Positions 5,160 through 5,368 of a DNA stretch of 5,368 nt are shown piece by piece (positions within the stretch are counted from its first letter, which is position 1; the number at the start of each line of letters is the position of its first letter). The notes under the pieces are model-generated. The model had not been told where the DNA came from. It made no database searches and worked only from the letters and a program-made list of their open reading frames with translations. The position numbers and the translations under genes are program-made. The stretch is taken from NCBI GenBank assembly GCA_002363515.1, contig DEVX01000009.1, positions 1 through 5,368 of the forward strand, read 5' to 3'. The stretch is from Candidatus Saccharibacteria bacterium UBA3225 (GTDB lineage Bacteria > Patescibacteriota > Saccharimonadia > Saccharimonadales > Saccharimonadaceae).

Positions 5160-5168
5160 TATACATAA

Positions 5169-5190
5169 CCTCCTTAATGTAATTATTATA
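5169..5190 (-). promoter_or_regulatory. -10 box and Shine-Dalgarno of the zinc-ribbon gene
   Basis: Minus strand TATAAT at 5185-5190, with start expected near 5178, and AGGAGG at 5169-5174, 9 nt before the ATG. No good -35 box is found at 16-18 bp, so the promoter half is less certain than the ribosome site. Confidence 0.6.
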
Positions 5191-5220
5191 CAACCATTAC
5201 TCCAACTACTGATACTTAAA

Positions 5221-5272
5221 CATAAAAAATAATCTGCTATTTTGGACTTTTCCAAGTTCAAAGTTACAGATT
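5221..5272 (-). terminator. intrinsic terminator of tRNA-Ala, overlapping the right repeat
   Basis: AATCTG (5231-5236) pairs with CAGATT (5267-5272), and inside TTGGA (5242-5246) pairs with TCCAA (5251-5255) around 4 nt. On the minus strand ATTTTTTATG follows the outer stem. The right-hand arms lie inside the 41-bp repeat while the left-hand arms and T run lie outside it, so the left repeat copy cannot form this hairpin. Confidence 0.6.
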
Positions 5273-5286
5273 TCCTACATATCTAC
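5246..5286 (+). repeat. right copy of the 41-bp direct repeat, next to tRNA-Ala
   Basis: Matches 3426-3466 at 38 of 41 positions, same orientation; differences at 5265, 5273 and 5279. It ends 3 bp before the encoded CCA of tRNA-Ala and supplies the 5' arms of the tRNA terminator on the minus strand. Read as codons, all three differences would change the amino acid, so conservation looks DNA-level, not coding. Confidence 0.85.
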
Positions 5287-5289
5287 TTT

Positions 5290-5365
5290 TGGTGGAGCAC
5301 AGGAGATTCGAACTCCTCACCTCTTCCATGCCATGGAAGCGCTCTACCAAATGAGCTAGTGCCCC
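5290..5365 (-). tRNA. tRNA-Ala (anticodon GGC) with encoded CCA
   Basis: 76 nt, all arms canonical. The acceptor stem GGGGCAC/GTGCTCC carries the G3-U70 pair that identifies alanine tRNAs. The anticodon stem CTTCC/GGAAG holds loop ATGGCAT with anticodon GGC (5330-5332). The T arm is AGGAG-TTCGAAT-CTCCT, the discriminator is A, and CCA is encoded at 5290-5292. It should read GCC and GCU alanine codons. A terminator and the right direct repeat follow at once. Confidence 0.97.
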
Positions 5366-5368
5366 AAC

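Larger units (their letters stand above)
3426..5286. mobile_element. candidate tRNA-adjacent integrated segment bounded by direct repeats
   Basis: Two 41-bp direct repeats (38/41 identical) enclose about 1.8 kb, and the right one starts 3 bp past the 3' end of tRNA-Ala. This is the position tyrosine-recombinase elements prefer, although the repeat does not reach into the tRNA gene as classical att sites do. The cargo is a zinc-ribbon membrane protein and a frameshifted AT-rich membrane protein. No integrase, excisionase or transposase is present, so if this is an element it is non-autonomous or a remnant. The alternative is local duplication of tRNA-downstream DNA. Confidence 0.4.

Noticed and set aside
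4595..5232. Frames in other registers over the zinc-ribbon gene (4595-4813, 4689-4901, 4729-4947, 5023-5232)
   Set aside because: All are antisense or out-of-register readings of the zinc-ribbon gene with biased, repetitive composition.
5160..5261. 34-codon N-terminal extension of the zinc-ribbon gene from TTG 5261
   Set aside because: It would begin inside the direct repeat and tRNA terminator, and the ATG at 5159 has AGGAGG at ideal spacing with the zinc ribbon starting at residue 2.
1..5368. CRISPR array, rRNA, insertion sequence or integrase gene
   Set aside because: No regularly spaced repeats, rRNA-like stretches, terminal inverted repeats with transposase, or recombinase motifs were seen.

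Overview
The window most likely comes from a small-genome candidate-phyla (CPR/Patescibacteria) bacterium, best guess Saccharibacteria (TM7). The evidence is a type IV prepilin of the style common there (after the N-terminal helix it reads ALPALQAAQRDTQRR), a small zinc-ribbon/membrane/OB-fold protein, short isolated genes with many orphans, and genes whose -10 box sits so close to the ATG that the mRNA should be leaderless. TAA, TAG and TGA all act as stops, so the UGA-to-Gly code of Absconditabacteria/Gracilibacteria is not in use. The phylum is an inference, not proven.

Layout. (1) 1-416, minus: 5' part of a type IV prepilin gene whose 3' end lies beyond the left edge. (2) 483-732, minus: a broken peptidase E-like (family S51) gene. 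The first ~27 codons and the last ~54 remain and the catalytic middle is deleted; 733-989 holds no convincing gene. (3) 990-1820, plus: a self-contained unit made of a consensus promoter, a GC-rich orphan gene (229 aa) and a strong intrinsic terminator. (4) 1988-2653, plus: an intact peptidase E-like gene with a predicted leaderless start. (5) 2734-3293, minus: a second orphan gene (142 aa, two CxxC pairs) with its own promoter, strong Shine-Dalgarno, GTG start and terminator, convergent with the peptidase gene. (6) 3426-5286: a 1.8-kb segment between two 41-bp direct repeats (38/41 identical). It holds a zinc-ribbon membrane protein gene and a very AT-rich membrane protein gene split by a frameshift. 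(7) 5290-5365, minus: tRNA-Ala(GGC) with encoded CCA; the right repeat starts three bases past its 3' end.

How it fits together. Almost every gene is its own transcription unit, and nothing here looks like a multi-gene pathway. The most notable structures are the repeat-bounded segment beside the tRNA gene, which looks like an attachment-site pair around small cargo without a recombinase; the dead and live S51 peptidase genes within 1.5 kb; and the split between leaderless genes (prepilin, both peptidases; -10 box exactly 6 nt from the ATG) and genes with clear Shine-Dalgarno sites (the two orphans and the zinc-ribbon gene). No CRISPR array, transposase, integrase or toxin-antitoxin pair was recognised.
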